This document shows positions 31,513-41,155 of a DNA stretch of 43,143 nucleotides, in pieces; the first letter of the stretch is position 1; each line of letters begins with the position of its first letter. Made by a program: the position numbers and the translations under genes. Origin of the DNA: Streptomyces antimicrobicus (GTDB taxonomy: Bacteria; Actinomycetota; Actinomycetes; Streptomycetales; Streptomycetaceae); assembly GCF_020532625.1 (NCBI RefSeq), contig NZ_JAJAUY010000045.1:1-43143 (forward strand). The letters are read 5' to 3'. A model generated the notes under the pieces. The model worked only from the letters and a program-made list of their open reading frames with translations, made no database searches and had not been told where the DNA came from.

Positions 31513-32861
31513 CGGTCGACGCCTCCCATCACGGGGTCGATGGAGGCGACGGCGACGATGACGTCGGCGACCTGGCCGCCCTCGCACATCGCGGCCATGG
31601 CCTGCAGGTTGGTGAAGGACGGGTCGCGGAAGTGGACCCGGTAGGGACGGGTGCCGCCGTCGGAGACGACATGGGCGCCGAGCTCGCCCTTGGGCGACTC
31701 GACGGCCGCGTACGCCTGGCCGGCCGGTACGCGGAAGCCCTCGGTCACCAGCTTGAAGTGGTGGATGAGGGCCTCCATGGAGGTGCCCATGATGTTCCTG
31801 ATGTGGTCGAGCGAGTTGCCGAGCCCGTCGGGGCCCATGGCGAGCTGCGCAGGCCAGGCGATCTTCTTGTCGGCGACCATGACCGGGCCGGGCTCCAGCC
31901 GTTCCAGGCACTGCTCGACGATCCGCAGGGACTGGCGCATCTCCTCCAGGCGGATCAGGAACCGCCCGTAGGAGTCGCAGCTCTCGGTGGTCGGCACGTC
32001 GAACTCGTAGGTCTCGTAGCCGCAGTACGGGTCGGACTTGCGCAGGTCGTGCGGGAGTCCGGCGGAGCGCAGGACGGGGCCGGTGGCGCCGAGGGCCATG
32101 CAGCCGGTGAGGTCGAGGTAGCCGACGTCCTGCATGCGGGCCTTGAAGATGGGGTTGCCGGTGGCGAGCTTGTCGTACTCCGGCAGGTTCTTCTTGAACG
32201 TCTTCACGAACTCGCGGAGCTTCTCCATGGCGCCCGGGGGCAGGTCCTGGGCGAGCCCGCCGGGGCGGATGAACGCGTGGTTCATGCGCAGGCCGGTGAT
32301 CAGCTCGTAGAGGTCGAGGACCATCTCGCGGTCCCGGAAGCCGTAGATCATGATCGTGGTGGCGCCGAGCTCCATGCCGCCGGTGGCGATGCACACCAGG
32401 TGCGAGGAGATCCGGTTGAGCTCCATCAGCAGCACGCGGACGATCGAGGCCCGGTCGGGGACCTGGTCGGTGATGCCGAGCAGCTTCTCCACGGCCAGGC
32501 AGTACGCCGCCTCGTTGAAGAACGGCGTCAGGTAGTCCATGCGCGTGACGAAGGTGGTGCCCTGCGTCCAGTTGCGGAATTCGAGGTTCTTCTCGATCCC
32601 GGTGTGCAGGTAGCCGATGCCGCAGCGGGCCTCGGTGACCGTCTCGCCGTCGATCTCCAGGATCAGCCGGAGCACCCCGTGGGTGGACGGGTGCTGCGGC
32701 CCCATGTTGACGACGATCCGCTCGTCGTCCGCCTTCGCCGCCGACTGGACGATCTCGTCCCAGTCGCCGCCGGTCACCGTGTAGACGGTGCCCTCGGTGG
32801 TCTCCCGGGACGCGGCGCGGGCGGCCCCGGCGGCGTGGTCGGCGTGGTTCGACGTGGACAT
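31509..32861 (-). CDS. nuoD: NADH-quinone oxidoreductase subunit D
   Basis: Hydrogenase-like 49-kDa subunit (450 residues) lining the quinone pocket. Seen are [15 protein letters not shown] with the quinone-ligand histidine loop, [40 protein letters not shown] and the end DPVMGGVDR. It probably reduces menaquinone here, given the organism type. ATG 32861 shares one base with the nuoC stop (TGATG). About 45 polar, non-conserved residues precede the first conserved block. Confidence 0.97.
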   Translation of the reverse strand: MSTSNHADHAAGAARAASRETTEGTVYTVTGGDWDEIVQSAAKADDERIVVNMGPQHPSTHGVLRLILEIDGETVTEARCGIGYLHTGIEKNLEFRNWTQGTTFVTRMDYLTPFFNEAAYCLAVEKLLGITDQVPDRASIVRVLLMELNRISSHLVCIATGGMELGATTIMIYGFRDREMVLDLYELITGLRMNHAFIRPGGLAQDLPPGAMEKLREFVKTFKKNLPEYDKLATGNPIFKARMQDVGYLDLTGCMALGATGPVLRSAGLPHDLRKSDPYCGYETYEFDVPTTESCDSYGRFLIRLEEMRQSLRIVEQCLERLEPGPVMVADKKIAWPAQLAMGPDGLGNSLDHIRNIMGTSMEALIHHFKLVTEGFRVPAGQAYAAVESPKGELGAHVVSDGGTRPYRVHFRDPSFTNLQAMAAMCEGGQVADVIVAVASIDPVMGGVDR

Positions 32862-33576
32862 CAGCTGTACGACCTCCGCTGGTCGGGAGCCGGGATCTGG
32901 GCGCCCTTGTACTCGACGGGAATGCCGCCGAGCGGGTAGTCCTTGCGCTGCGGGAAGCCCTGCCAGTCGTCCGGCATCATGATCCGGGTGAGGGCCGGGT
33001 GCCCGTCGAAGATCAGGCCGAAGAAGTCGTAGGTCTCCCGCTCGTGCCAGTCGTTGGTGGGGTAGACCTCGACCAGCGACGGGACGTGCGGGTCGGCGTC
33101 GGGGGCCGTGACCTCCAGCCGGATCAGCCGGCCGTGGGTGATCGAGCGCAGGTGGTAGACGGCGTGCAGCTCGCGGCCCTTGTCGTGCGGGAAGTGCACG
33201 CCGGAGACACCGGTGCACAGTTCGAAGCGCAGCGCCGGGTCGTCGCGCAGCGTGCGGGCGACGCGCACGAGGTGCTCGCGGGCGATGTGGAAGGTGAGCT
33301 CGCCGCGGTCGACGACCGTCTTCTCGATCGCGTTCTCGGGGACCAGCCCCTGCTCCTCCAGGGCGCCTTCGAGCTCGTCGGCGACCTCGTCGAAGTACGA
33401 ACCGTACGGGCGGGCGGTGGCGCCGGGCAGGACCACCGGGCGGACGAGGCCGCCGTAGCCGCTGGTGTCGCCGCCGTCGTTCGCGCCGAACATGCCCGTG
33501 CGCACGCCGATGACCTCGCCGGCGGAGCCGCGCGGGGCGGGCAGGGGACGGCCGTTCTCCGGCTCGTGGTTCTCGC

Positions 33577-33580
<4 letters not shown>
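32861..33580 (-). CDS. nuoC: NADH-quinone oxidoreductase subunit C
   Basis: Peripheral-arm subunit (239 residues) without cofactors that braces NuoD and NuoI. The family signature is [26 protein letters not shown], followed by [21 protein letters not shown]. The first 70 residues are Gly/Pro-rich and specific to actinobacterial members as far as I know. GTG 33580 overlaps the nuoB stop by 4 bp. It is a separate gene, not fused to nuoD as in E. coli. Confidence 0.96.
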
Positions 33581-34131
<551 letters not shown>

Positions 34132-34145
34132 TGGAATTCAGCCCC

Positions 34146-34505
34146 TCAGTCCCATTCCAGACCGCCGCGCCGCCAGACGTACGCGTAGGCGACGAAGACG
34201 GTGAGCACGAAGAGCAGCATCTCGACGAGCCCGAAGATCCCCAGGGCGTCGAAGGTGACGGCCCAGGGGTAGAGGAAGACGATCTCGATGTCGAAGACGA
34301 TGAAGAGCATCGCCGTCAGGTAGTACTTGATCGGGAAGCGGCCGCCGCCGGCCGGATGCGGGGTCGGCTCGATGCCGCACTCGTATGCCTCAAGCTTTGC
34401 CCGGTTGTACCGTTTTGGGCCGATCAGCGTGGCCATGACCACGGAGAAGATCGCAAACCCTGCGCCTAGGGCGCCGAGCACGAGGATGGGCGCGTACGCA
34501 TTCAC
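34146..34505 (-). CDS. nuoA: NADH-quinone oxidoreductase subunit A
   Basis: First gene of the operon, a three-helix membrane subunit (119 residues). The mobile loop with the conserved cysteine reads LEAYECGIEPTPHPAGGGRF, followed by IKYYLTAMLFIVFDIEIVFLYPWAV with the membrane acidic residues. GTG 34505 is preferred: GGAAGGAGCGAGGGAGC runs directly before it, and the protein then begins with its first helix. An open frame continues to 34565 but adds only charged residues. Confidence 0.96.
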   Translation of the reverse strand: MNAYAPILVLGALGAGFAIFSVVMATLIGPKRYNRAKLEAYECGIEPTPHPAGGGRFPIKYYLTAMLFIVFDIEIVFLYPWAVTFDALGIFGLVEMLLFVLTVFVAYAYVWRRGGLEWD

Positions 34506-34584
34506 GCTCCCTCGCTCCTTCCAGTCGTCCTTGACCGTTGGACCGCTGCGCCGGCGCGTGGACACCTCGCGAAGATCAGGTACA

Positions 34585-34600
34585 TGTGAGGCAGTTCACA
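34585..34600. promoter_or_regulatory. Rex-like operator upstream of nuoA
   Basis: TGTGAGGCAGTTCACA is an inverted repeat with TGTGA/TCACA arms. Read on the minus strand it starts TGTGAAC and ends TCACA, missing the known streptomycete Rex operator consensus (TGTGAACNNNTTCACA) only in one half-site. It lies about 80 nt before nuoA, just downstream of a -10-like box, where bound Rex would block transcription at low NADH. Rex control of nuo in Streptomyces is established knowledge; occupancy of this site is inference. Confidence 0.8.
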
Positions 34601-34616
34601 AGCCGGACTGCTGCGC

Positions 34617-34622
34617 ATCCTA
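34617..34622 (-). promoter_or_regulatory. Candidate -10 box of the nuo operon
   Basis: TAGGAT on the minus strand fits TANNNT and would start the transcript near 34610, with the Rex-like operator at roughly +10 to +25. No good -35 hexamer is seen, so an activator or another sigma factor may be involved. Confidence 0.4.
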
Positions 34623-35309
34623 TGCCCGCCGGTCTGTGATCTGCGACACGGGTAACAACACCGAGTTTGTGATCTCCACCACCTGACGAACGATCATCAA
34701 GTCCGATGAGTGGTGATCTACGTACGCGAAGCATCCAGTTGATCACCAAAGGTGACATCCGGGGGCGTTACCCCAGGTAGGAAGGGGTGTGCCCTATCAA
34801 AGGATGAGGGGGACAGGCAAATTTTGATCTCGGCACAACAGGTGATATGGGGATTCCCCTCACCCGGTCGAGGGAGGAGGCGGGGACGCGGGTGGACGCC
34901 ACCGTCCGCGTGCACCCGTTCACGAAGTGCGGCGGCGACGTTCCGTACCCGCCGCAGGACGCCCCGTGACCCGGCCGCGGACCCCCACGGGGACCGCACG
35001 GACAGATCACGGGCCGGCCACGGCGGAGCCACGGCGCCGACACGACGAGACGTTCCTGTGACCTGCGCCACGTCGGGATCCGGCCGCGAAAGCCGGGCTT
35101 GGCCAACTGTCCGCAGGGATGGTAGGCGCCAGATCAAATCGGACTTATTGCGGAAAGCCCATGATCACAGGCCTGCGAAGGGGTGTCCGTTTCGCCCGTT
35201 ACGGCGTCAATAAGCTCCGCGACGCGCCCGGTTGCGGCCTCCGGACCGCAACTGTGGCGCAGACCACGTTTCTTGAAGGGAAGCCCGGCGCCCTGATAGC
35301 GGTTGTCCC

Positions 35310-36146
35310 ATGTCCCACACCGCTCACATACCCAGCCACCGGAAGCCCCGTCGAAGCGCCACGAAGCTCGCGGTCCGCGCCGGAGTTGCCGGTGGCGTTC
35401 TCAGCACCCTGGCGATGGCCGGCACGGCGAGTGCGACCCCCTCGGCCGAGCCCGTGACCGAGACCCTCGAGATGCCGGTCCTCGACCTGGACCTGAGCGC
35501 CGAGGTCTCCTCCGCCGTCACCACGGCCGCGGACAACTCCAAGGCCGCCGCCCTCCAGGGCGAACTGAACACCCTTGAGGAGAGCGCCCGCACCGGCGCC
35601 GCCGCCGAGGCCAAGAAGGCCAAGGAAGAGGCCCAGAAGAAGGCCGACGCGGAGAAGAAGGCCAAGGAGGAGGCGCAGACCGCCGCCGCCCGCGCCTCCC
35701 GGGACTCCGCCCGCACCACGCTCTCCGGCTCCGGCTCCGCCGACTCCGGCACCACCGCCGAAGCGGGCACCGGTGTGAAGGCCCCGGCGACCGGCTCCGC
35801 CGCCGCCATCGTGAACTTCGTCAAGGCGCAGGTCGGCAAGGCCTACATCTCCGGCGGTACCGGCCCCGGCTCGTACGACTGCTCCGGCCTGGTCCAGGCC
35901 GCGTACCGCCAGGTCGGCATCACCCTGCCGCGCATCTCGCAGGACCAGTCGCTCAAGGGCACCAAGGTCTCCCTGGACGCCCTGCAGCCCGGCGACATCC
36001 TGTACTGGGGCAGCGCGGGCAGCGCGTACCACGTCGCCATCTACGTGGGCGGCGGCAAGTTCGTGGGCGCGCAGAACTCCAGCACCGGTGTGGCGCTGAA
36101 GTCCCTGAGCTACGACCCGCCGACCGGCGCGCGCCGCATCCTCTGA
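35310..36146 (+). CDS. Secreted NlpC/P60 peptidoglycan hydrolase
   Basis: Exported cell-wall endopeptidase of 278 residues. A long signal peptide (basic to about residue 22, hydrophobic core GVAGGVLSTLAMAGTASA) is followed by a Lys/Glu/Ala-rich coiled coil (about 90-130), a Ser/Gly/Thr linker and the catalytic domain (about 165-278). The catalytic cysteine is in GSYDCSGLVQAAYRQ and the histidine in AYHVAIYVGGGKFVG; the third polar residue is probably Gln or Asn of GAQN. It should cut stem peptides and help septation or growth. ATG 35310 lacks a strong ribosome site, but the signal peptide supports it. A large terminator follows at 36186. Confidence 0.93.
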   Translation: MSHTAHIPSHRKPRRSATKLAVRAGVAGGVLSTLAMAGTASATPSAEPVTETLEMPVLDLDLSAEVSSAVTTAADNSKAAALQGELNTLEESARTGAAAEAKKAKEEAQKKADAEKKAKEEAQTAAARASRDSARTTLSGSGSADSGTTAEAGTGVKAPATGSAAAIVNFVKAQVGKAYISGGTGPGSYDCSGLVQAAYRQVGITLPRISQDQSLKGTKVSLDALQPGDILYWGSAGSAYHVAIYVGGGKFVGAQNSSTGVALKSLSYDPPTGARRIL

Positions 36147-36185
36147 CGCCGCGCCGCGAGGCCGCTCCGGCTGACGGTCCGCCGA

Positions 36186-36224
36186 GGGCCGGTACTCCCC
36201 CGCTCGGGGGTGGAGTACCGGCCC
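36186..36224 (+). terminator. Terminator of the NlpC/P60 gene
   Basis: Perfect 13-bp stem, 36186-36198 with 36212-36224, and inner C/G tracts that can pair further. It lies 40 nt after the stop codon. Confidence 0.85.
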
Positions 36225-36275
36225 TTCGCCATGTCCGGCCCCAGGCCCTACCATCCATGCGAAAGGGGTGGGCAC

Positions 36276-36791
36276 ATGGACGCACCGGACTCGTACGAGG
36301 TCTACGCCGAGGGGGTCGGGCTCCCCGCCGCCCTCGGACTCGGCTCGCTGGCCTTCGGCGGCTGGCTGCTCACCACCACCCGCCCCTGGGCGCACGGCTT
36401 CGACCTGGCCATGCTGCTGGGCGGCTGGGGCGTCTCCCTGCTCGTCCTGCTGTGCGGGCTCGTGCTGACCACCGGCTGCGTGCTGGCGGCCCTGCGGCCG
36501 CTGGTGCGGGCCGACGCCGGCGGCCTGCGGCTGCCGGCCGCCCGCTTCCACGCCGCCTGGACGGACATACGGGAGGTCGAGGTCGGCACGGTCGAGCTCG
36601 GCGCGCGGCACCGGGCGGTGTGGGTGACCCTGCACGACGGGCGGCGCCACGAGTACGTCACCCACCGCCCCGGCGAGATCCTCGTCGGGGCGGAACTGGC
36701 GGGCGGTTTGTCGCTGTTCGCCGGAGGTGTCCCGGTCAGCTGGTCGGACGAGGTCGTCCGCCGCCCCGGGCGCCGCAAGCGCGCGGCGTAG
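36276..36791 (+). CDS. Small membrane protein with PH-like carboxyl domain
   Basis: Protein of 171 residues with two transmembrane helices (about 20-38 and 45-75, the second ending LVLTTGCVLAAL). A short beta-rich soluble domain follows, with the pattern VRADAGGLRLPAARFHAAWTDIREVEVG then VWVTLHDGRRHEYV, as in bacterial PH-like membrane proteins. The tail is Arg-rich. ATG 36276 has AAAGGGG 8 nt upstream. Function is unknown. It converges on the reductase gene; the 52-nt gap holds overlapping GCCGGC-type inverted repeats that may stop transcription from both sides. Confidence 0.75.
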   Translation: MDAPDSYEVYAEGVGLPAALGLGSLAFGGWLLTTTRPWAHGFDLAMLLGGWGVSLLVLLCGLVLTTGCVLAALRPLVRADAGGLRLPAARFHAAWTDIREVEVGTVELGARHRAVWVTLHDGRRHEYVTHRPGEILVGAELAGGLSLFAGGVPVSWSDEVVRRPGRRKRAA

Positions 36792-36843
36792 GCCCGGGGC
36801 GACCGCCGGCTCCGGCGGGCGCGCCGGCGCCGGCCGGGACGCG

Positions 36844-38127
36844 TCAGGCGCGCGGCGCCACCTTCGACAGGCCGTTGATGATCCGGTCCATGGCGTCGCC
36901 GCCGGTCGGGTCGGTCAGGTTGGCCAGCATCTTCAGCGTGAAGCGCATCAGCACCGGGTGCGTGAGCCCGCGCTGGGTGGCGATCTTCATCACGGCCGGG
37001 TTGCCGATCAGCTTCACGAAGGCGCGGCCCAGCGAGTAGTAGCCGCCGTAGGTCTCCTTGAGGACCTTCGGGTAGTTGTGCAGCGCCAGTTCGCGCTGGG
37101 CCGGGGTGGCCCGGGCGTGGGCCTGGACGACGACGTCGGCGGCGATCCTGCCCGACTCCATCGCGTAGGCGATGCCCTCGCCGTTGAACGGGTTGACGAG
37201 CCCGCCGGCGTCGCCCACGAGCAGCAGGCCCTTGGTGTAGTGCGGCTGCCGGTTGAAGGCCATGGGCAGGGCCGCGCCGCGGATCGGCTGGGTCATGTTC
37301 TCCGGGGTGTAGCCCCAGTCCTCGGGCATGGAGGCGCACCACGCCTTGAGGACCTCGCGCCAGTCCAGCTCGCGGAAGGCGGAGGAGGAGTTGAGGATGC
37401 CGAGGCCGACGTTGGACGTGCCGTCGCCCATGCCGAAGATCCAGCCGTAGCCGGGCAGCAGCCGGTCCTGCGGACCGCGCCGGTCCCACAGCTCCAGCCA
37501 GGACTCCAGGTAGTCGTCGTCGTGCCGGGGCGAGGTGAAGTACGTGCGCACGGCCACGCCCATCGGGCGGTCCTCGCGCCGGTGCAGGCCCATGGCCAGC
37601 GACAGCCGGGAGGAGTTGCCGTCGGCGGCGACGACCAGCGGGGCGTGGAAGGTGACGGCCCGCTTGTCCTCGCCGAGCTTGGCGTGCACGCCCGTGATGT
37701 GCCCGGTGCGCGGGTCGCGGATCGGCTCGCCGACGTTGCAGCGCTCGTACAGCCGGGCGCCGGCCTTCTGCGCCTGGCGGGCCAGGGTCTCGTCGAAGTC
37801 GTCGCGCTTGCGCACGAGTCCGTAGTCCGGGAAGGAGGCGAGCTCGGGCCAGTCCAGCTGGAGCCGCTGGCCGCCGCCGATGATGCGCAGGCCCTTGTTG
37901 CGCAGCCAGCCGGCCTCTTCGGAGATGTCGATGCCCATCGCCACCAGCTGCTTGGTGGCCCGCGGGGTGAGCCCGTCACCGCACACCTTCTCGCGCGGGA
38001 ACGCCGTCTTCTCCAGCAGCAGGACGTCGAGACCGGCCTTGGCCAGGTAGTAGGCGGTGGTGGAGCCGGCGGGCCCGGCCCCGACGACGATCACATCCGC
38101 GGTGTGTTCGGAGAGGGGCTCGGTCAC
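36844..38127 (-). CDS. Geranylgeranyl-reductase-family FAD oxidoreductase
   Basis: Flavoprotein of 427 residues. The FAD-binding fold is clear: VIVVGAGPAGSTTAYYLAKAG at the start, LEKTAFPREKVCGDGLTPRA, and the second FAD motif GLLLVGDAGGLVNPFNGEGIAYAMESGR. The family reduces isoprenoid double bonds. With menG, mqnC and a polyprenyl synthase nearby, partial saturation of the menaquinone side chain, as done by mycobacterial MenJ, is the likely role; this is inference from context. GTG 38127 has GGGAG 9 nt upstream. It is divergent from the GNAT gene across 98 nt that include a GTGCC/GGCAC inverted repeat (38157-38171). Confidence 0.9.
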   Translation of the reverse strand: MTEPLSEHTADVIVVGAGPAGSTTAYYLAKAGLDVLLLEKTAFPREKVCGDGLTPRATKQLVAMGIDISEEAGWLRNKGLRIIGGGQRLQLDWPELASFPDYGLVRKRDDFDETLARQAQKAGARLYERCNVGEPIRDPRTGHITGVHAKLGEDKRAVTFHAPLVVAADGNSSRLSLAMGLHRREDRPMGVAVRTYFTSPRHDDDYLESWLELWDRRGPQDRLLPGYGWIFGMGDGTSNVGLGILNSSSAFRELDWREVLKAWCASMPEDWGYTPENMTQPIRGAALPMAFNRQPHYTKGLLLVGDAGGLVNPFNGEGIAYAMESGRIAADVVVQAHARATPAQRELALHNYPKVLKETYGGYYSLGRAFVKLIGNPAVMKIATQRGLTHPVLMRFTLKMLANLTDPTGGDAMDRIINGLSKVAPRA

Positions 38128-38225
38128 TGCGGGGTCTCCCGAAGGCTCGACAAGGGGTGCCCAATCGGCACAGGACATGTGCAGTCTATGCAGCGAGAGA
38201 GATCGCGAACCCGAAGGGCCACCTG

Positions 38226-38762
38226 ATGACAAGCTCGCCGACCTCGCCGACTTCGCCGACTTCGCTTCCCGCCGTGACGCTGCGCGTGCCGACCGACGAG
38301 GACGCCCACGCCTGGCACCGGGCCTTCGCCGACGCGGAGGTCATGGAGTTCCTGGGCGGTCCCGCCGAGTTGTCGGCGTACGAGGAGTTCACCGCCCGCC
38401 AGCGGATGCACGACGCCCAACTCGGCTACTGCCTGTGGACCGTGCTCGGCCCCACCGGTGAGGTGCTGGGCTTCGCCGGGGCGCAGCCGTGGCCGCGGGA
38501 CCGGACGTGGGGGCCGGTCGGCGAGCTGGAGATCGGCTGGCGGCTGGGCCGGGCGCACTGGGGGCGGGGCTACGTCGCCGCGGCCATGCGGCAGGCGCTG
38601 GAGCGGCTGCGGGCCGCCGGGGTCCGGCGGGTCGTGGCGGTCATCGACGAGGGCAACGCCCGGTCGGTCGCGGTGGCCGGGCGCCTGGGCATGACCCCCG
38701 AGGAGTCCTTCCCGCTGCCGACCGGGACGGGCCGGGGCCGGACGTACGGGCTGGCCCTGTAG
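38226..38762 (+). CDS. GNAT-family N-acetyltransferase
   Basis: Acetyltransferase of 178 residues of the RimJ/RimL-like type that acts on proteins or small amines using acetyl-CoA. Visible are VTLRVPTDEDAHAWHRAFAD, the strand GEVLGFAGAQPW, ELEIGWRLGRAHWGRGYVAAAM (CoA-pyrophosphate loop) and VVAVIDEGNARSVAVAGRLGM. The amino end is a Ser-Pro-Thr repeat from 9-bp DNA repeats (about 38235-38270). ATG 38226 follows GAAGGG by 7 nt. It converges with the glutaminase gene with only 13 nt between stops. Confidence 0.9.
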   Translation: MTSSPTSPTSPTSLPAVTLRVPTDEDAHAWHRAFADAEVMEFLGGPAELSAYEEFTARQRMHDAQLGYCLWTVLGPTGEVLGFAGAQPWPRDRTWGPVGELEIGWRLGRAHWGRGYVAAAMRQALERLRAAGVRRVVAVIDEGNARSVAVAGRLGMTPEESFPLPTGTGRGRTYGLAL

Positions 38763-38775
38763 GGCCTCGCCGGGC

Positions 38776-39708
38776 TCAGAAGACCGACAGGCCCGTCAGG
38801 GTCGTGAAGCGGTCCAGGGCGGCCACGCCGACCACCGAGTTGCCCCGGCGGTCCAGCCCGGGGGACCACACGGCCAGGGTGCACAGGCCCGGGACGACGG
38901 CCACGATGCCGCCGCCGACGCCGCTCTTGCCGGGCAGGCCGACGCGGTAGGCGAACTCGCCCGCCGCGTCGTACGTCCCGCAGGTCAGCATCACGGCGTT
39001 GATCTGCTTGGCCTCGCTGCGGGTCAGCAGCCGCGTGCCGTCCGCGCGGATCCCGTGCCGGGCCAGGAAGCCGGCGGCCAGCGCCAGGTCGGCGCAGCTC
39101 GTCTCGATCGAGCACTGCCAGAAGTAGTGGTCGAGGAGGGCGGGCACGGGGTTGTCGATGTTGCCGTAGCTGGCCATGAAGTGGGCCACGGCGGCGTTGC
39201 GGTCGCCGTGTTCGTGCTCGGAGGCGGCGACCTCGGCGTCGAAGCCGAGGTCGGGATTGCCGCTCTCCTGCCGCAGGAACTCCAGCAGCTCGCTGCTGGC
39301 GTCCCCCGTGAGCGTCTGGAGCCGGTCCGTCACCACCAGCGCGCCCGCGTTGATGAACGGATTGCGCGGAATGCCGTTCTCGTACTCCAGCTGCACCAGG
39401 GAGTTGAACGGGTTGCCGGACGGTTCCCGGCCCACCCGCTCCCACAGGCTGTCGCCGCCCTCGGCCAGGGCCAGGGCGAGGGCGAAGACCTTGGTGACGG
39501 ACTGCGCCGAGAACGGCACCCGCCAGTCCCCGACGCCGTGGACGTTGCCGTCGAGGTCGGCGACGGCCATGCCGAACTGGTACGGGTCGACGCCGGCCAG
39601 GGCCGGGATGTACTCGGCCGGGGTCCCGCTCCCCACGAGCGGGGCGACGTCGGCCGCGATCCGCTCCAGCAGGGCCGGGTAGTCCGGCGCGGTGGTGCCG
39701 TTCCTCAC
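38776..39708 (-). CDS. glsA: Glutaminase
   Basis: Serine-dependent glutaminase of 310 residues converting glutamine to glutamate and ammonia, with the beta-lactamase-like fold. The nucleophile motif is SAQSVTKVF; further family blocks are GREPSGNPFNSLVQLEYENGIPRNPFINAGAL, DNPVPALLDHYFWQCSIE and KSGVGGGIVAVVPG. It starts with GTG 6 nt after the menG stop, so it is probably cotranscribed with menG, although the reason for that link is not obvious. Confidence 0.95.
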   Translation of the reverse strand: MRNGTTAPDYPALLERIAADVAPLVGSGTPAEYIPALAGVDPYQFGMAVADLDGNVHGVGDWRVPFSAQSVTKVFALALALAEGGDSLWERVGREPSGNPFNSLVQLEYENGIPRNPFINAGALVVTDRLQTLTGDASSELLEFLRQESGNPDLGFDAEVAASEHEHGDRNAAVAHFMASYGNIDNPVPALLDHYFWQCSIETSCADLALAAGFLARHGIRADGTRLLTRSEAKQINAVMLTCGTYDAAGEFAYRVGLPGKSGVGGGIVAVVPGLCTLAVWSPGLDRRGNSVVGVAALDRFTTLTGLSVF

Positions 39709-39714
39709 CGCCGG

Positions 39715-40413
39715 TCAGTCCTGCGGCTTGAACCCGCGGTGCAGGGCCACGACCCCGCCCGTCAGGTTGCGCCACGCGACCTTGCCCCAGCCGGCCTTCT
39801 GCATCAGGCCGGCCAGCTCCGGCTGGGTCGGCCAGTCGCGGATGGACTCGGCGAGGTAGACGTAGGCGTCGGGGTTGGAGGACACCGCGCGGGCCACCGG
39901 CGGCAGGGCGCGCATGAGGTACTCGAGGTAGACCGTCCGGAACGGGCCCCACACCGGCTGCGAGAACTCGCAGATGACGACCTGCCCGCCCGGCTTGGTG
40001 ACGCGGAGCATCTCGCGCAGCGCGGCGTCGGTGTCCTGGACGTTGCGCAGTCCGAAGGAGATCGTGACGGTGTCGAAGGTGTCGTCGCGGAACGGCAGCT
40101 TCGTCGCGTCCCCGGCGGTCAGCGGCAGCCACGGGCAGCGCTTCTTGCCCTCGCGGAGCATGCCGAGGGAGAAGTCGCAGGGCACGACGTACGCACCGGT
40201 GCGGGCGAACGGCATGCTGCTGGTGGCGGTGCCGGCGGCGAGGTCGAGCACCTTCTGGCCGGGCCGGGCGTCCACGGTCCGCGCGACGGCCTTGCGCCAC
40301 ACCCGGTCCTGGCCGAGGGAGAGGACGTCGTTGGTGAGGTCGTAGTTCGCCGCGACGCGGTCGAACATGGAGGCCACTTCGTGGGGCTGCTTGTCCAGGG
40401 ATGCACGGGTCAC
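39715..40413 (-). CDS. menG: Demethylmenaquinone methyltransferase
   Basis: S-adenosylmethionine-dependent C-methyltransferase of 232 residues (UbiE/MenG family) that turns demethylmenaquinone into menaquinone. Family signatures are [19 protein letters not shown], the SAM motif [27 protein letters not shown] and [20 protein letters not shown]. Residues near the end ([18 protein letters not shown]) are also typical. GTG 40413 has GAGG about 10 nt upstream. The organism's use of menaquinone rather than ubiquinone makes menG the better symbol. Confidence 0.95.
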   Translation of the reverse strand: MTRASLDKQPHEVASMFDRVAANYDLTNDVLSLGQDRVWRKAVARTVDARPGQKVLDLAAGTATSSMPFARTGAYVVPCDFSLGMLREGKKRCPWLPLTAGDATKLPFRDDTFDTVTISFGLRNVQDTDAALREMLRVTKPGGQVVICEFSQPVWGPFRTVYLEYLMRALPPVARAVSSNPDAYVYLAESIRDWPTQPELAGLMQKAGWGKVAWRNLTGGVVALHRGFKPQD

Positions 40414-40527
40414 TGGCGTTCGGCCTCGCTCGTCTCGGTCCGGGTGGGTTTCCGGGGCCATTCTGGCAGGCGGACACCACGGCGGACCGAAGGGGACCGG
40501 CTCCCCGGCGCCGGACGCGTACGGGGC

Positions 40528-41142
40528 TCAGCGGCGGCGGTGCAGCAGGCGGCCCGCGACGACCGTGGCCGTGCAGGTCGAGGCGCCGTGCGCCAGGAGC
40601 GCCGGCTCGTCGGGGACGGCGAAGGCCGCGAAGTGCGCCGGGGCGCCCGGCGTCAGGGTGCCGTGGTAGGCCGCCGCCGCCGTCGCGCAGCCCGTCAGCG
40701 GGTCCAGCGACGCCGGGCCCGGGCGGGCCGCCGCGGGCAGCAGGACCAGGCCCGAGCGGGTCACCGCTTCCGCCGCCCAGCGGTGCCGGAAGGCGCCCGC
40801 CACCGCGACGACGCCGTGCGCCAGCAGCCGTTGCACGCCCCGGCGGGCGCTGCCGCTCCAGCGCGTGGTGTCGCCCGGGCCGGGGGCCGGCCACGGGGCC
40901 TCGGCCTCCCGGGGGTCCGGGTGGTAGGTCTCCTCCAGGAGCTCCACGCCGTACGCCTGGACCAGGCCCGGGGTGAGCAGGCCCGGCCAGCGCCGGACCC
41001 GCGCGCCCGGCCAGGCGGCCGTGAGCTCCGCCTCGGGGCCCACCGCCTCGACGGCGGCGCCCCGGACCAGGACCGCCCCGCCGGGCACCGGCGGCAGACC
41101 GGCCCCGGGCAGGACCAGCTCGGCGGCGTGCAGCGTCAGCAT
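40528..41142 (-). CDS. Degenerate amidohydrolase-like protein
   Basis: Protein of 204 residues with the composite beta-sandwich start of amidohydrolases (AAELVLPGAG, AVLVRGAAVEAVGPEAEL) and the turn LTPGLVQAYG, where active enzymes read PGLVNxHxH with two metal-binding histidines. Those are missing, and the barrel is only about 100 residues, too short for a full enzyme of 400 or more. The end (LTPGAPAHFAAF to CTATVVAGRLLHRR) again matches an amidohydrolase carboxyl end. It follows mqnC by 13 nt in one transcript. Similar short proteins are annotated in Streptomyces as having an imidazolonepropionase-like domain. Function is unknown. Confidence 0.75.
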   Translation of the reverse strand: MLTLHAAELVLPGAGLPPVPGGAVLVRGAAVEAVGPEAELTAAWPGARVRRWPGLLTPGLVQAYGVELLEETYHPDPREAEAPWPAPGPGDTTRWSGSARRGVQRLLAHGVVAVAGAFRHRWAAEAVTRSGLVLLPAAARPGPASLDPLTGCATAAAAYHGTLTPGAPAHFAAFAVPDEPALLAHGASTCTATVVAGRLLHRRR

Positions 41143-41155
41143 CTCGGCGCGGGGG

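Larger units (their letters stand above)
34506..35309. other. Long regulatory gap between nuoA and the NlpC/P60 gene
   Basis: These 804 bp hold no convincing gene; open frames here have atypical codon use and no recognisable domain. The left part (34585-34760) is less GC-rich and carries the nuoA promoter region, a Rex-like site and several GTGATC/GATCAC words. Two hairpins are visible: 34841-34864 (GGTGA, bulge, GGGG, loop ATT, CCCC, TCACC) and 35231-35252 (GTTGCGG/CCGCAAC, 8-nt loop). The stretch around 35140-35220 is AT-richer and probably includes the rightward promoter. I looked for a ydaO-type c-di-AMP riboswitch and did not find its conserved blocks. Confidence 0.6.

Noticed and set aside
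34752..35213. Small coding gene in the nuoA-NlpC gap
   Set aside because: Several overlapping frames in different phases, none with streptomycete third-position GC bias, a ribosome site or recognisable sequence.
34900..35309. ydaO-type c-di-AMP riboswitch before the NlpC/P60 gene
   Set aside because: Expected from other streptomycete wall hydrolases, but the conserved blocks of that riboswitch are not present.
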